Source of the DNA: Candidatus Latescibacterota bacterium
Lineage (GTDB): Bacteria; Latescibacterota; UBA2968; GCA-2709665
NCBI GenBank assembly: GCA_012271065.1
Contig: JAAXHE010000062.1
Span: 1 to 35,275 of the forward strand
Length of the DNA stretch: 35,275 bases
Direction: 5' to 3'
The notes under the pieces are model-generated. The model was not told the DNA's origin, made no database searches, and was given only the letters and a program-made list of their open reading frames with translations. Below are positions 8,399 through 17,374 of the stretch, piece after piece. The translations under genes were made by a program, and so were the position numbers. How positions within the stretch are numbered: position 1 is the stretch's first letter; the number at the start of each line of letters is the position of its first letter.

Positions 8399-9664
8399 TC
8401 ACCCATTCTCCTCCTCCCCCGCTTCTCCCGTCGCTTCCTGGAATTCGGCGATCCATTTCTCGGCGTCTTCCCCGGTATAGGTTCCGATGACCGCGCCGCT
8501 GTGTTCCGGAAGCTCGTAGGATGCCGTCTTGCCGACGTGGGGCGTCAACTTTTCCCGCATGGCGTCTGCCGTTTCGTGGTACATCCCGTCCAGAATGGAC
8601 TCCATCTCCTCCAGCGTCAATCCGCCTCCGAAGATCGCCCCGCTCAGGTCGGTCTCTTCGCCAATAGACTCCTTCATGCGCTGCGCAAAAGCATCCGGGT
8701 AATCCACGTGACTCCTCACGCCCTGGAACTGCGCCTCGGTGAGGTCCGCTCCCTGCAGATTCGCTCCCACTATGAAGGCGCCCTGCAGATGCGTGCGGCC
8801 CAGCGATGCGCCGCGCAGCGTCGAACGGGCAAGATCCGCGCCCTGCAGGTTCGCCCGGGAAAGGCTCGCGGCGTCGAGTCGCGCCCCCACCAGGTCCGCG
8901 CCATGCAGCCTCGCCCACGAAAGACCGGCCGCCTGGAGGTGCGCCCACGACAGGTCCGCGCCCTGGAGCTGCGCCCCGACCAGGTCCGCGCCATGCAACC
9001 TCGCCTCCGCAAGATTGGCGCTGCACAGGTACGCGGCACAGAGTGTCGCTCCGTTCAACCAGCTTCCCTGCAGGTCGATTTGAAGCCCTTTGCAGATCCC
9101 ACGAGGGGATGCGAACAGCAGGCTGAGCAGGCTCTGAACCTCCTCCGACGGTTTCGACCTGTACGTTCTCCGATACGTGTCGTGTTCCGTGGTGCGGCGG
9201 ATATGCGAACAGAGAATGTCCAGCACAGGCTGTCGTAACGCTTCCGTATCCTGCGCAAGGTGGAAGAGTTCGTAGGCGCCGCCCAGGCGAACGGCAACCG
9301 ACTCGTGCCCCATGTGTTCGACGCCGTAATGGAGGCGTTGATGCCTCTGTCCCAGTTCGGCGTCGCGGCTCGTGCGCGCCTGCTCCGCCGTGGCCCGGGC
9401 CTGCTCTACAGCCGCGTTGGCCTGCGCCCTGGCGACCTCCTCCATCTCTCTGGCGCGTTTGTAGGACATCAGGGCGTTCAGCGCAACCAGGACACCGGCA
9501 GCGCCTATACCCAGGAACTTAAGCGTATCGGCTTTCTGGTTCATACCCAGAGCCTCGGTCATGGAATATGCGGCCCCGGGTAAGAACAGGAAGCACACGA
9601 ATGCCCCCAGCGCAAGCACAAGCAGGGCAATCAGAACGGTCTGCAGAACCAGGAAAAGATTCAT
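8399..9664 (-). CDS. membrane-anchored pentapeptide-repeat protein (GC-rich copy B)
   Basis: ATG at 9664 follows a GGGAGG site. The protein has 421 residues: a membrane segment at 4-30, a second at about 47-66, and an Ala/Glu-rich coiled coil at about 70-105 that copy A lacks in this length. The same GHESVAVRLGGAYELFHLA domain comes next, then about 130 residues of regular pentapeptide repeats (for example LHGADLVGAQLQGADLSWAH) and the shared C-terminal domain (SGAVIGTYTGEDAEKW). Copies A and B are clear paralogues along their full length, and B is the first gene of the pair. Codon use is strongly GC-biased, like the downstream host-type genes and unlike copy A. The role is unknown. Two membrane segments with a cytosolic beta-helix suggest a scaffold or a regulator of a membrane process. 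Confidence 0.8.
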   Translation of the reverse strand: MNLFLVLQTVLIALLVLALGAFVCFLFLPGAAYSMTEALGMNQKADTLKFLGIGAAGVLVALNALMSYKRAREMEEVARAQANAAVEQARATAEQARTSRDAELGQRHQRLHYGVEHMGHESVAVRLGGAYELFHLAQDTEALRQPVLDILCSHIRRTTEHDTYRRTYRSKPSEEVQSLLSLLFASPRGICKGLQIDLQGSWLNGATLCAAYLCSANLAEARLHGADLVGAQLQGADLSWAHLQAAGLSWARLHGADLVGARLDAASLSRANLQGADLARSTLRGASLGRTHLQGAFIVGANLQGADLTEAQFQGVRSHVDYPDAFAQRMKESIGEETDLSGAIFGGGLTLEEMESILDGMYHETADAMREKLTPHVGKTASYELPEHSGAVIGTYTGEDAEKWIAEFQEATGEAGEEENG

Positions 9665-9828
9665 TGGGTCCTCCCTGTAAAGTGACGGAATTCAGAATCG
9701 GGTTGCGAAGTTGTCCCGCGCCCCGGTCATGTCGGACGCGGGATCACGTGACGAATGCGTCGCGGTCTCGGAAATATTCAGCCATATGATGCCATTGGCA
9801 ACCAGAATTCGCGGCACACCGCCCTGCC

Positions 9829-12360
9829 TCACACCATCAGATCGTCCCGGCCCAGTTCGGTTGCCGGGGTACGGCTGGCGCGCACTGCAGGGTAGAGACT
9901 GGCCAGAAACGCCGCACCGAGAATGGCTGCCACCTGCTGGAGAACGGGTCCCCAGGGCCAATAGACCTGTATGGTCCATCCGAAATACGCCCGGTTGATC
10001 TCGAAAACCAGGACTCCCGCGAGCAGCACGCCCCCCAGAAGTCCGAGCGCCAGGCCCAGCAGTCCGAAACCCATGCCCTGGCCCAGAAACACCAGGAAGA
10101 CCTGGCTGCGCTTCGCGCCGACCGCGCGATACAACGCCAACTCGGTCACCTGCTCCCGCACGAGTACCAGAAGCATCAGCATAATCCCGCAAACGGCAAT
10201 CAGCAGGCTCATCCCCTGCAGAATCCGGGTGACCAGAAACGTCTGGTCGAAAATCCGGAATACCTCGTCTCTCAACCGGCGATTGCTGCGGATTTGCAGC
10301 GGCGCATCCGAATACCGGGCTTTCAGACTCTCTATGACCCTGTCCCCGTCCCAACCCGGCTTGAGGAATAGCGCCGCGCCGTTAACCGACCCGGGGCCGA
10401 AGGTGGTCTCGAGTGTATTCAGGTCCATGACAACCGCGCCGCCGCCCGTATGGTAGTCGTAATACACACCCGCCACGGCAAACCGGACCTCCCCGTCCGG
10501 CCCGGAAACCGGGATTTCGTCACCGGCCCACACATCGGTCCCGCGGGCAAGCGTTTCTCCGACAAGAACCGCGGACTCCTCCCGCACCCGTCGGAACGCC
10601 TCATCCACGTTCCCGTCGAGCAGCGGAAAACGTACCTCGCCACCTGGAAGCGCCATGTCAACCCCGGCCAGTCCAATCTGACGGTCGCCGGACCAGGCGG
10701 GGAAGCCGCGGAGGCGGTCCACCATCGCTACGCCAGGATGACCCGCCAGAGAAACCACGAGTTCATCATTCAGTGTACCCTCGTTTCCACGCCCCCGCCA
10801 GGAGGCGGGCGAAATATAGACGTCCGCGCGGACCGACGCGTTGACCCACACCTCCATCGTCCGCCGGAAACTTCCGATCATCAGCGTGATGCCAACCAGC
10901 ATGCTGACGGCGATGACCAGAGACGCCACCGCGAACGACGTCGTCCGGATCCGGACGCCCAGCGCCCTCAGGCTGTACCCCGGCCCGAATCCCCTTACGA
11001 GCACCCGGCCGCAAACCTGGCTGATCGCAAACGGCGCGCACAGCGGCAGTCCGATGAGGAGCGCCACACATAGCACGAACCCCGCGTGTTTCCATTCCCG
11101 TCCCCATCCGAGGTACCAGACGCCAGCCGACACGAAAATACACATGCCCGCCGAAAAAAGGCGCAATACCAGCGACCCCGTCCGCTCCTGAAGCGGGACT
11201 GCCGAAAGCAGGGCACGTGTATCCCGTCGACTCATGTCCAGCGCGGGTGCCAGTGCGCCCGCCAGCGCGCCGCCCATCCCGATCGCCACTCCCAGCGCGT
11301 ACAGCCACCCCGGCAACGTCAGGGATGAGATTTCCTCCAGCAGGTAGAGATTGGTGAGCGTCGCACTCACAACCTCCATGTTCGCCTCGGCGGCCCAATA
11401 CCCCAACGGCAGCCCGAGCAGCACCCCCACCGCCCCCAGAAGCGCCACCTCCCCCAGTATCAGCACAAGGACCTGAGCCCGTGTGGCGCCAAGAGAGCGC
11501 AGAAGTCCGAACTCCGTCCGCCGCCGTATCAGCCCCGCCTGCGTGCTGCTGTACACCAGGAACAGTCCAACGAACAGGCTGATCAGGCTCATCGCCGAGA
11601 GATTCAGCCTGAACGCGGAAAGCAGTCCCTCAGCCTGCTCCGACCGCTGGCCGGGCGTCGACACGCGCACCCCGGGTCCAAGCCTTTCCTGCAATCGCTT
11701 TCGGACACTGTTAGCGTCGGCGCCCAGGGCCACCCGCACGTCTATCTGGTGTAGCTCGCCCTTCCTCCCTGTCAGCGTCTGCGCCTGCGCGACATCCATC
11801 ACCACCAGCTTCCGGCTGGCCACCGGGCTCAGCGCCTGGAAGTCCACCAGCGCCCCCACGCGCAGCCGCACCCTCCGCACCCCGCTGTGTACTTCGAACG
11901 TATCGCCCACGGCCCAGCCGAACCGCTTTGCCAGGTCCGGCGTTACCGCGCTCCAGCCGTCTCCCGCGAGCGCGGCCGGAAGATCGCCGGGGTCGCCCCG
12001 CCACGGGATCGGCATCGGCGTGAAAAAGTCGACCCCCAGAACCTCGAGGTAAAACCGCTCCCGGCCCGCCAGGGCCACGTCCGTGCGGTACAACGGCCAG
12101 GCCGCCGCCACACCTTCAACCGACAGAACTTCGGGGTACAAATTTTCCGAAAACGCCGGCGTTCTTCCCAGCACGCTCAGGTCCGCATCCCCGCTTACCG
12201 CCCGTACGGTCCCCTCGAACGCGGCCAGCGCATTGAAATTCACAATCTGAATGGAGAGCACCGAAGCAACGCCCAGCGCCACCCCGAAAACGGTCAGGAA
12301 ATAGAGGCTGCCCCTCGCGCGAAGATGGGCGCCCAGCGATTTGGCGAAGTATCGGATCAA
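9829..12360 (-). CDS. ABC transporter permease, FtsX-like, two-domain (YbbP/MacB/LolE class)
   Basis: The 843 residues are laid out as one N-terminal membrane helix, a large outer domain (about 45-260), a three-helix FtsX block (about 265-400), more helices near 415-480, a second outer domain and a C-terminal three-helix FtsX block (about 700-830). Typical FtsX features are RRRTEFGLLRSLGATRAQV in the first block and LALYRAVGAKRSQV in the second. This tandem architecture is that of YbbP-type permeases, which pair with LolD/MacB-type ATPases in lipid, lipoprotein or peptide extrusion. The start used is TTG 12360, as no ATG lies near. The ATPase gene ends 59 bp upstream, so the two form one transporter. 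The substrate is not deducible. The 164-bp gap to the pentapeptide gene (9665-9828) contains nothing evident. Confidence 0.85.
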   Translation of the reverse strand: MIRYFAKSLGAHLRARGSLYFLTVFGVALGVASVLSIQIVNFNALAAFEGTVRAVSGDADLSVLGRTPAFSENLYPEVLSVEGVAAAWPLYRTDVALAGRERFYLEVLGVDFFTPMPIPWRGDPGDLPAALAGDGWSAVTPDLAKRFGWAVGDTFEVHSGVRRVRLRVGALVDFQALSPVASRKLVVMDVAQAQTLTGRKGELHQIDVRVALGADANSVRKRLQERLGPGVRVSTPGQRSEQAEGLLSAFRLNLSAMSLISLFVGLFLVYSSTQAGLIRRRTEFGLLRSLGATRAQVLVLILGEVALLGAVGVLLGLPLGYWAAEANMEVVSATLTNLYLLEEISSLTLPGWLYALGVAIGMGGALAGALAPALDMSRRDTRALLSAVPLQERTGSLVLRLFSAGMCIFVSAGVWYLGWGREWKHAGFVLCVALLIGLPLCAPFAISQVCGRVLVRGFGPGYSLRALGVRIRTTSFAVASLVIAVSMLVGITLMIGSFRRTMEVWVNASVRADVYISPASWRGRGNEGTLNDELVVSLAGHPGVAMVDRLRGFPAWSGDRQIGLAGVDMALPGGEVRFPLLDGNVDEAFRRVREESAVLVGETLARGTDVWAGDEIPVSGPDGEVRFAVAGVYYDYHTGGGAVVMDLNTLETTFGPGSVNGAALFLKPGWDGDRVIESLKARYSDAPLQIRSNRRLRDEVFRIFDQTFLVTRILQGMSLLIAVCGIMLMLLVLVREQVTELALYRAVGAKRSQVFLVFLGQGMGFGLLGLALGLLGGVLLAGVLVFEINRAYFGWTIQVYWPWGPVLQQVAAILGAAFLASLYPAVRASRTPATELGRDDLMV

Positions 12361-12419
12361 CGGAACGGCCCCGATCTGCCAAAAACAGTCAACATACGGT
12401 GAGTTCGGCGCCCGGCCGG

Positions 12420-13136
12420 TTACGCGGGGGCGTGCGGCGGGGACGGTAGGCTCAGCTCTCCGCTATGCAGTTCCCAGACCTCGTCGGCCAGCGCGGCGAA
12501 TTCCCGGCTGTGGGTCACGTAAACCAGCGTCGCGCCCTCGTTTTCAACCAGGTCCATCATCATATTCATCACCCGCCGCCCGTTCTCGTCGTCCAGGTTG
12601 CCCGTGGGTTCATCCGCCAGCAGCAATCCGGGACGGCGCAACAGCGCCCGGCAGATGGCCACCCGCTGCTGCTCGCCCCCCGACAGCTTCTGCACCGGGT
12701 CCCCGGCGCGGTCGGCCAGTTCCACGCGCTCCAGCAGCTCCCGGACCCGCGGGCGGTACAACCCCGTCTTCTCCCCGGCGATCATCGCCGGAAGCGCGAC
12801 GTTATCCGCCACCGGCAGGTGCGGCATCAGATAGAAGAACTGAAAAATGAGCCCGATCCCGTCCCGGCGCAGCTTCGTTCGCGTGTCTTCCGACAGCGTA
12901 CTCAGGTCCCGTTGGCCCACCCTCACGACACCTTCGGAGGGAACATCAATGCCGGCCGCCAGGTGCAGCATGGTGGACTTCCCGCTCCCGCTGCGTCCCA
13001 CAACCGCCACCTTCCGGCCCGGCTCCACGACAAACGAAACGCCGCGAAGCGCATATCGCAATCCGACGCCTGCATCGTAGGCCTTCGAGACACCTTCGAA
13101 CGAGAGCGCGTTTGCTATTTCGATTTCACCGTTCAT
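12420..13136 (-). CDS. ABC transporter ATPase, LolD/MacB class
   Basis: The protein has 238 residues from ATG 13136; an in-frame TTG at 13160 would add eight. Walker A is GRSGSGKST at 47-55, the signature is LSGGEQQRV at 151-159, Walker B is LLLADEPTG at 171-179, and the switch His lies in VTHSREFA. The family drives mechanotransmission by FtsX-type permeases without moving substrate through the membrane channel itself. It lies directly upstream of the permease at 9829-12360, with which it should form the complex. The 147-bp gap to selD (13137-13283) separates divergent genes and must contain both promoters, but no good pair could be singled out. Confidence 0.9.
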   Translation of the reverse strand: MNGEIEIANALSFEGVSKAYDAGVGLRYALRGVSFVVEPGRKVAVVGRSGSGKSTMLHLAAGIDVPSEGVVRVGQRDLSTLSEDTRTKLRRDGIGLIFQFFYLMPHLPVADNVALPAMIAGEKTGLYRPRVRELLERVELADRAGDPVQKLSGGEQQRVAICRALLRRPGLLLADEPTGNLDDENGRRVMNMMMDLVENEGATLVYVTHSREFAALADEVWELHSGELSLPSPPHAPA

Positions 13137-13283
13137 CAGGGCCGTATCGGGGAACAACACGAAGCGTCGCGGGCACTGGACACTGGAGCGTGCAGATGGA
13201 TTGCGGTTGCGATCGCGGTTGTTTTCGCGTATCTATTTCAGCACAGAACGTAATGCGAATCATCCTCCGGGGGCATCCCTTCG

Positions 13284-14339
13284 ATGTCGTTCTTCAGGAA
13301 GAAACATACGCTCACTAGCCTGGCGCGGACCTGCGGGTGAGCGGCCAAAATCAGTCCGGTCGGACTGAAGAAACTCCTGGACGGCCTGCCTCAAAACGCC
13401 GACCCGAATCTGATGGTGGGATTTCAGTCCAGCGACGACGCCGGTGTCTACCGGTTGGACGACGAGACCGCCCTGGTGCTCACGGCGGACTTCATCACGC
13501 CTCCGGTCGACGACCCGTACGTTTTCGGACAGATCGGCGCGGCCAACGCCCTCAGCGACGTCTACGCCATGGGCGGACGGCCCATCGCGTGCCTGAACCT
13601 GATCGGATTTCCATCCAGGCGCCTCGGGCCGGAGGTCCTGGCGGGCATCGTCGAGGGCGCCCTGAGCAAGATTACGGAAGCGGGCGCTGTACTGGCGGGC
13701 GGGCACACGACCGACGACGAGGAACCCAAATTCGGCCTGTCCGTGACCGGTGTCGTGCATCCTGAAGAATACTGGCACAACGCCGGCGCCCGTCCGGACG
13801 ACCTGCTCATCCTGACCAAGCCCATAGGCAGCGGCGTGCTGTTTAACGCCAACCTAAAGGGATGGGTTTCGGACGCGGCGCTCAAGGATTGCCTCGACAC
13901 CACGTCGGCCCTCAACAAAACTTCGGCTGACGTGATGGCGGGGTTTGACATTCACGCGGCGACAGACGTCACCGGCTTCGGCCTGGGCGGACACGCCCTC
14001 GAGATTGCGAGGGGTTCCGGACTCACCCTGGAGATCTCAACGTCAGACGTCCCGGTGATGCCGGAAGCCCTGGAAATGTACGAGAAGGGCGTTGGCACCG
14101 GCGCCAACGCCGCAAACCGGGAACTCATCCGTGACGCGACCCGTTTTGAAGCGGCCCTGCCTGAACGGCACAACGAGATATTCGTCGATCCCCAGACCAG
14201 CGGCGGTTTGCTGGTCTCGGTTTCTCCCGACCAGGGACGAACCCTCCTGACCGCCCTGCACGACGCCGGAGAGCGTTGGGCGCGTATCATCGGTTCCGCA
14301 AAGCCCCTGGACGGGAGCCCGCAGATCATCTTTGCATAG
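13284..14339 (+). CDS. selD: selenophosphate synthetase, selenocysteine-containing
   Basis: SelD makes selenophosphate from selenide and ATP, the selenium donor for tRNA(Sec). The full gene starts at ATG 13284 and is in frame through a TGA at 13338-13340 to the stop at 14339, giving 351 residues. The start region reads LTSLARTCGUAAKISP with U at residue 19 and Lys at 22, the same spacing as the catalytic Cys/Sec and Lys of the family. Further motifs are SSDDAGVYRL, FGQIGAANALSDVYAMGG and DVTGFGLGGHALE. An in-frame TAA at 13251 bounds the start. A hairpin right after the TGA (13351-13368) fits a bacterial SECIS. Reading from ATG 13413 instead would remove the catalytic segment. Its presence implies SelA, SelB and tRNA(Sec) elsewhere in the genome. 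It converges with trmB, with 30 bp between. Confidence 0.95.
13338..13368 (+). promoter_or_regulatory. selenocysteine UGA codon with SECIS-like hairpin
   Basis: The UGA at 13338-13340 is followed by a perfect 7-bp stem (TCAGTCC at 13351-13357 and GGACTGA at 13362-13368) closed by the loop GGTC, 17 bases after the UGA. Bacterial SECIS elements place a small G-containing loop about 16-37 bases downstream of the codon to recruit SelB. Here spacing, stem and loop all fit, within coding sequence. The SelB interaction is inferred. Confidence 0.8.
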
Positions 14340-14369
14340 CGTTCCGCCCGAAATGAACGGGTGGCGCCC

Positions 14370-15389
14370 CTATCTGCCCACCGCGCTTTCCGTCACGCTC
14401 AGCCCGGGACACCGCGTCAGCACCATTTCTCCCACCCTGCCCACCGCCTGCTTCACCCCCCAGGTGGGCCGCGGCTGTCCGATCGGAGACAGCTTGATCA
14501 ACACCCGGTTTCCCGGACGCGCCAGCACCAGCACGCCGAAGTGCTGTGAAAATGCGCCCTCCTTGACCAGCGCCTCCACCAGACAGTCCCCGTTCCGGTC
14601 GGTGTAAAGGGCCGCCAGTTTGACCACCACCGTGACCCCGCGATGTTCCGTCTGCCACGAACAGGCTTCAAAGTCCGCCGGCAACCGGTCACGATCGTAC
14701 TTGCCCTTAAGCAGCATATTCGGCATCGGTCCGACCTTTTCAACGGTTCTTGCCATGACGCCGCCTGCTTCTCGCCGCCAGACGAAATAACGGACGGACG
14801 CCCCTGCATCCAGGGCCTTTCGTTCATACTTGGTGGGCTTCCTGCCGCGTATCCTGCACACCGACGGCGTCCGGAAGCCGGATCGCAGAAGCGGTTGCGA
14901 TCCCAGAACTTCCGAAATCCACGACGCGTATCCACCGTGGTCCGTCGCCACGGTTACCGTGCCGCCGGGCGCCAGCCGCTGCGCTAGCACCTGGATGAAT
15001 GCCGGCTGGATCAGGCGCCTGCCGTGATGCCGCTCCTTGGGCCAGGGATCCGGGAAGTTAATATAAACCTGCGCGAGGCTCTCCGCCGAAAAGAGACGTT
15101 CCAGCACAAAATCCGCCCCTCCATGGACCACCCGCACATTCTCCGGCCCGCCGCGATCCAACCGCCTGAACAACCGCTGAACCGACACCCACGATCGTTC
15201 GATCCCTACGAAATCCATCTCCGGATGCGCACGGGCCCGGTCCACCAGAAACTCGCCGGTGCCGAAGCCGATTTCCACAACCAGCGGGCTCGAACGGCCG
15301 AAGACCTTCCCCCAGTCAGGCGGCCAGTCCACGCTCGTCCAGGAGACCATGTGATTCAGGATGGCTTCGCTAAGCGGCCTGGCAGCCAT
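14370..15389 (-). CDS. trmB: tRNA (guanine-N7)-methyltransferase, long form
   Basis: TrmB methylates G46 of tRNAs using SAM. The 339-residue protein starts at ATG 15389 with a GGAG site eight bases before. The SAM motif VEIGFGTGEFLVDRA is at 38-52, the family-defining NFPDPWPKERHHGRRL at about 111-126, and RGRKPTKYERKA at about 183-194. Residues about 205-339 form a C-terminal extension absent from E. coli TrmB (239 residues) but known in some thermophile and deep-branching TrmB proteins. Its role in catalysis is not established. The catalytic half is intact. Confidence 0.92.
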   Translation of the reverse strand: MAARPLSEAILNHMVSWTSVDWPPDWGKVFGRSSPLVVEIGFGTGEFLVDRARAHPEMDFVGIERSWVSVQRLFRRLDRGGPENVRVVHGGADFVLERLFSAESLAQVYINFPDPWPKERHHGRRLIQPAFIQVLAQRLAPGGTVTVATDHGGYASWISEVLGSQPLLRSGFRTPSVCRIRGRKPTKYERKALDAGASVRYFVWRREAGGVMARTVEKVGPMPNMLLKGKYDRDRLPADFEACSWQTEHRGVTVVVKLAALYTDRNGDCLVEALVKEGAFSQHFGVLVLARPGNRVLIKLSPIGQPRPTWGVKQAVGRVGEMVLTRCPGLSVTESAVGR

Positions 15390-15863
15390 GACACCGCTCC
15401 ATGGGGAACAATCCCTTCGTTGAATTCATCCTTGCCGACGGCGCCAGGCGGCCATTTCTTCTTTCAGGGGCGTAGGGGAGCCGAATCGCCGCCCCGTTGA
15501 ATTTAGGGGATATGACAACCCGAATCAAGAGGCGCGTTCCTCCGATGCCGACGCCGCGAAAAATCATTGACATCGGAATTCTCGCGTTGCATGTTTTGTC
15601 CGACGTGAGCGTACTGGATAGAAGATGAATAAAATCAATTAGATAGGAAATTCACCAAGTTCTACTGACGCCTGTCGACGGCGAGTAAGAGTGGCCGTAC
15701 GCGATGGCGCCGAGGCCCTATCGCTGCGACTCGATCGTCGATCGCTGTCGGCGGTCCGATACAACGGAATCCTCAATCCGGGCGTGGCGCGCCTGCATTG
15801 TCGACGGTCCGGATCGCCGCCGCGGATTTCAAAGGGCAGAGATTTTCCAGCGGAGGTATTGCG
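15390..15863. other. 474-bp intergenic region between divergent trmB and ThuA-like genes
   Basis: There is no convincing gene. Antisense frames here (including a long one reaching 17018 on the minus strand) reflect GC-biased codon use of the plus-strand genes. A TTGACA occurs at 15567-15572 on the plus strand, but the matching -10 is poor. The stretch 15600-15660 is AT-rich. Promoters for both flanking genes are expected here. Confidence 0.4.
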
Positions 15864-16502
15864 ATGAGGGTATTGATTTTGTCGGGTGAGAATCACGGCT
15901 TCGATCAGAGCGCCGGAATGATCCATGGGTTTCTGGACGCCCAGCCCGGACTGTCGGCGGAACTGAGTACGGACAGGGACCTGCTGGCGAGCGGGATGGA
16001 TCAATATGACGTCTGCGTGTTCGGAACGGGGTTCACGCGCACCGTCAAGCGGGAGGACGGTTCGATTGCCCGCGAACCGGATCTGACGCCCGCGCAGGAG
16101 GACGGCCTCTTCGGGTTTGTCGCCGGCGGCAAGGGACTCGTGGGGATTCACGGAACGGGATGGTGGATCGGCGGGCGGGCGGCGGATCTGCTGGGCGGGC
16201 ATGCCAATTGGCATCCGCCCGGGTTGACGTTTACCGTACGGGTGGATGACGCGGACCATCCCGTGATGGAGGGCATCGAGGATTTCGAGGTGGACGACGA
16301 GATTTACATTTCGGCGTACGAACCTCAGTTGCAGATCCTCGCGTCCGCGCAATGGCATGGCGGGACGTTTCCCGTTGCGTGGGCGAATGCGTACGGTTCT
16401 GGTCGCGTCTTCTACACGGCGCTCGGCCACGGCCCTGGGACGTTCGCGAGGCCTCCGGTACAGGCCATGCTTTGCCAGGGCGTGCGCTGGGCCGCAGGTT
16501 GA
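15864..16502 (+). CDS. ThuA-like domain protein
   Basis: The start is ATG 15864, with GGAGG eight bases upstream; an upstream in-frame ATG at 15798 has no site. The 212-residue protein is a single ThuA-like domain (class I glutamine-amidotransferase-like fold): MRVLILSGENHGFDQ at the start, GKGLVGIHGTGWW near 92, and GRVFYTALGHGPGTFARPPV near the end. The family is linked to sugar metabolism (trehalose utilisation ThuA and relatives acting on keto-glycosides), but the substrate here is unknown. There is no signal peptide, so it is likely cytosolic. The SDR gene follows 81 bp downstream on the same strand, so an oxidoreduction/isomerisation pair on a carbohydrate is plausible. Confidence 0.85.
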   Translation: MRVLILSGENHGFDQSAGMIHGFLDAQPGLSAELSTDRDLLASGMDQYDVCVFGTGFTRTVKREDGSIAREPDLTPAQEDGLFGFVAGGKGLVGIHGTGWWIGGRAADLLGGHANWHPPGLTFTVRVDDADHPVMEGIEDFEVDDEIYISAYEPQLQILASAQWHGGTFPVAWANAYGSGRVFYTALGHGPGTFARPPVQAMLCQGVRWAAG

Positions 16503-16583
16503 ACGGCACACGGCGCGGAGCCGGACTTTGACAATCGAAGACACCGTTGACGACACAGAGCGTCGGGGCAAGGAGGGACCGAG

Positions 16584-17369
16584 ATGCTGGAGTTGAATCT
16601 GTCGGGCAAGGTGGCGCTGGTGACAGGGGCCAGCGAGGGCATCGGAAGAGGCATCGCCCTGAAATTGGCCGGAGAGGGGTGCAGGATTGCGATGTGCGCG
16701 CGGCGTCAGGACGTTCTGGCGGATGCGGCGGAGGCCATCAGATCGGAATCCGGCGCCGAAGTGCTCGCGTTGGCTGCGGATGTTACGCTTGCCGCGGACG
16801 TGGAACGGTTCGTAAATGACGCGGTGTCGAAATTCGGCGGTATCGATATCCTGGTCAACAACGCCGGACGTTCGGAAGCCCATCACTTCGAGGATGCGAC
16901 CGAGTCCGTCTGGCAGGGGGACTTCGAACTGAAGTTCTGGGCCGCGGTACGCAGTTCCCGGCTGGCGGTTCCGCACATGAAGGCGCGCGGCGGGGGCAGC
17001 ATCGTGAATATTACGCATCCGGGAGGCAAGGCGCCGGGGCCGGGTTCAGTGCCCACGTCCGTTAGCCGCGCGGCGGGAATCGCATTGAGCAAGGCGATGT
17101 CCAAGGATCTCGCACAGCACCTGATTCGCGTCAACACCGTATGTCTCACGAATATCAGGTCGGCGCAGGCGCAGCGGGCCTGGACGGCCTCCGGCAGCGA
17201 CATGGATTTCGATGCCTGGTGTGAAGAAGCCGGAAAGGACGTACCGCTGGGGAGGATGGGCGAACCCGGAGAGGTGGCCGATCTGGTCGCGTTTCTGGTG
17301 TCCGACAGGGGCGCCTTCATGACCGGCGCCGCGATCAACTTCGACGGGGGGGCGGGTGAGACGGTATAG
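16584..17369 (+). CDS. SDR-family protein lacking the usual Ser-Tyr-Lys triad
   Basis: ATG 16584 follows a GGAGG site. The 261 residues show a Rossmann fold with TGASEGIGRG (about 15-24) for NAD(P) binding, an AADVT segment and NNAG near 93-96. Where typical SDRs have a catalytic Ser, Tyr and Lys (VNISS ... YxxSK), this protein reads VNITHPGGKAP and PTSVSRAAG: Ser is replaced by His, Tyr by Thr and Lys by Arg. The C-terminal PLGRMGEPGEVADLVAFLVS and INFDGG are family-typical. From memory, a subfamily with PTSVSRAAG is widespread, so this is a divergent group rather than a recent mutation. Whether it is catalytic is unclear. It converges with fetB, with five bases between stop codons. Confidence 0.85.
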   Translation: MLELNLSGKVALVTGASEGIGRGIALKLAGEGCRIAMCARRQDVLADAAEAIRSESGAEVLALAADVTLAADVERFVNDAVSKFGGIDILVNNAGRSEAHHFEDATESVWQGDFELKFWAAVRSSRLAVPHMKARGGGSIVNITHPGGKAPGPGSVPTSVSRAAGIALSKAMSKDLAQHLIRVNTVCLTNIRSAQAQRAWTASGSDMDFDAWCEEAGKDVPLGRMGEPGEVADLVAFLVSDRGAFMTGAAINFDGGAGETV

Positions 17370-17374
17370 GCGAA

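Noticed and set aside
15639..17018. 459-residue minus-strand frame
   Set aside because: It lies antisense to the ThuA-like and SDR genes, both of which have good ribosome sites and motifs.
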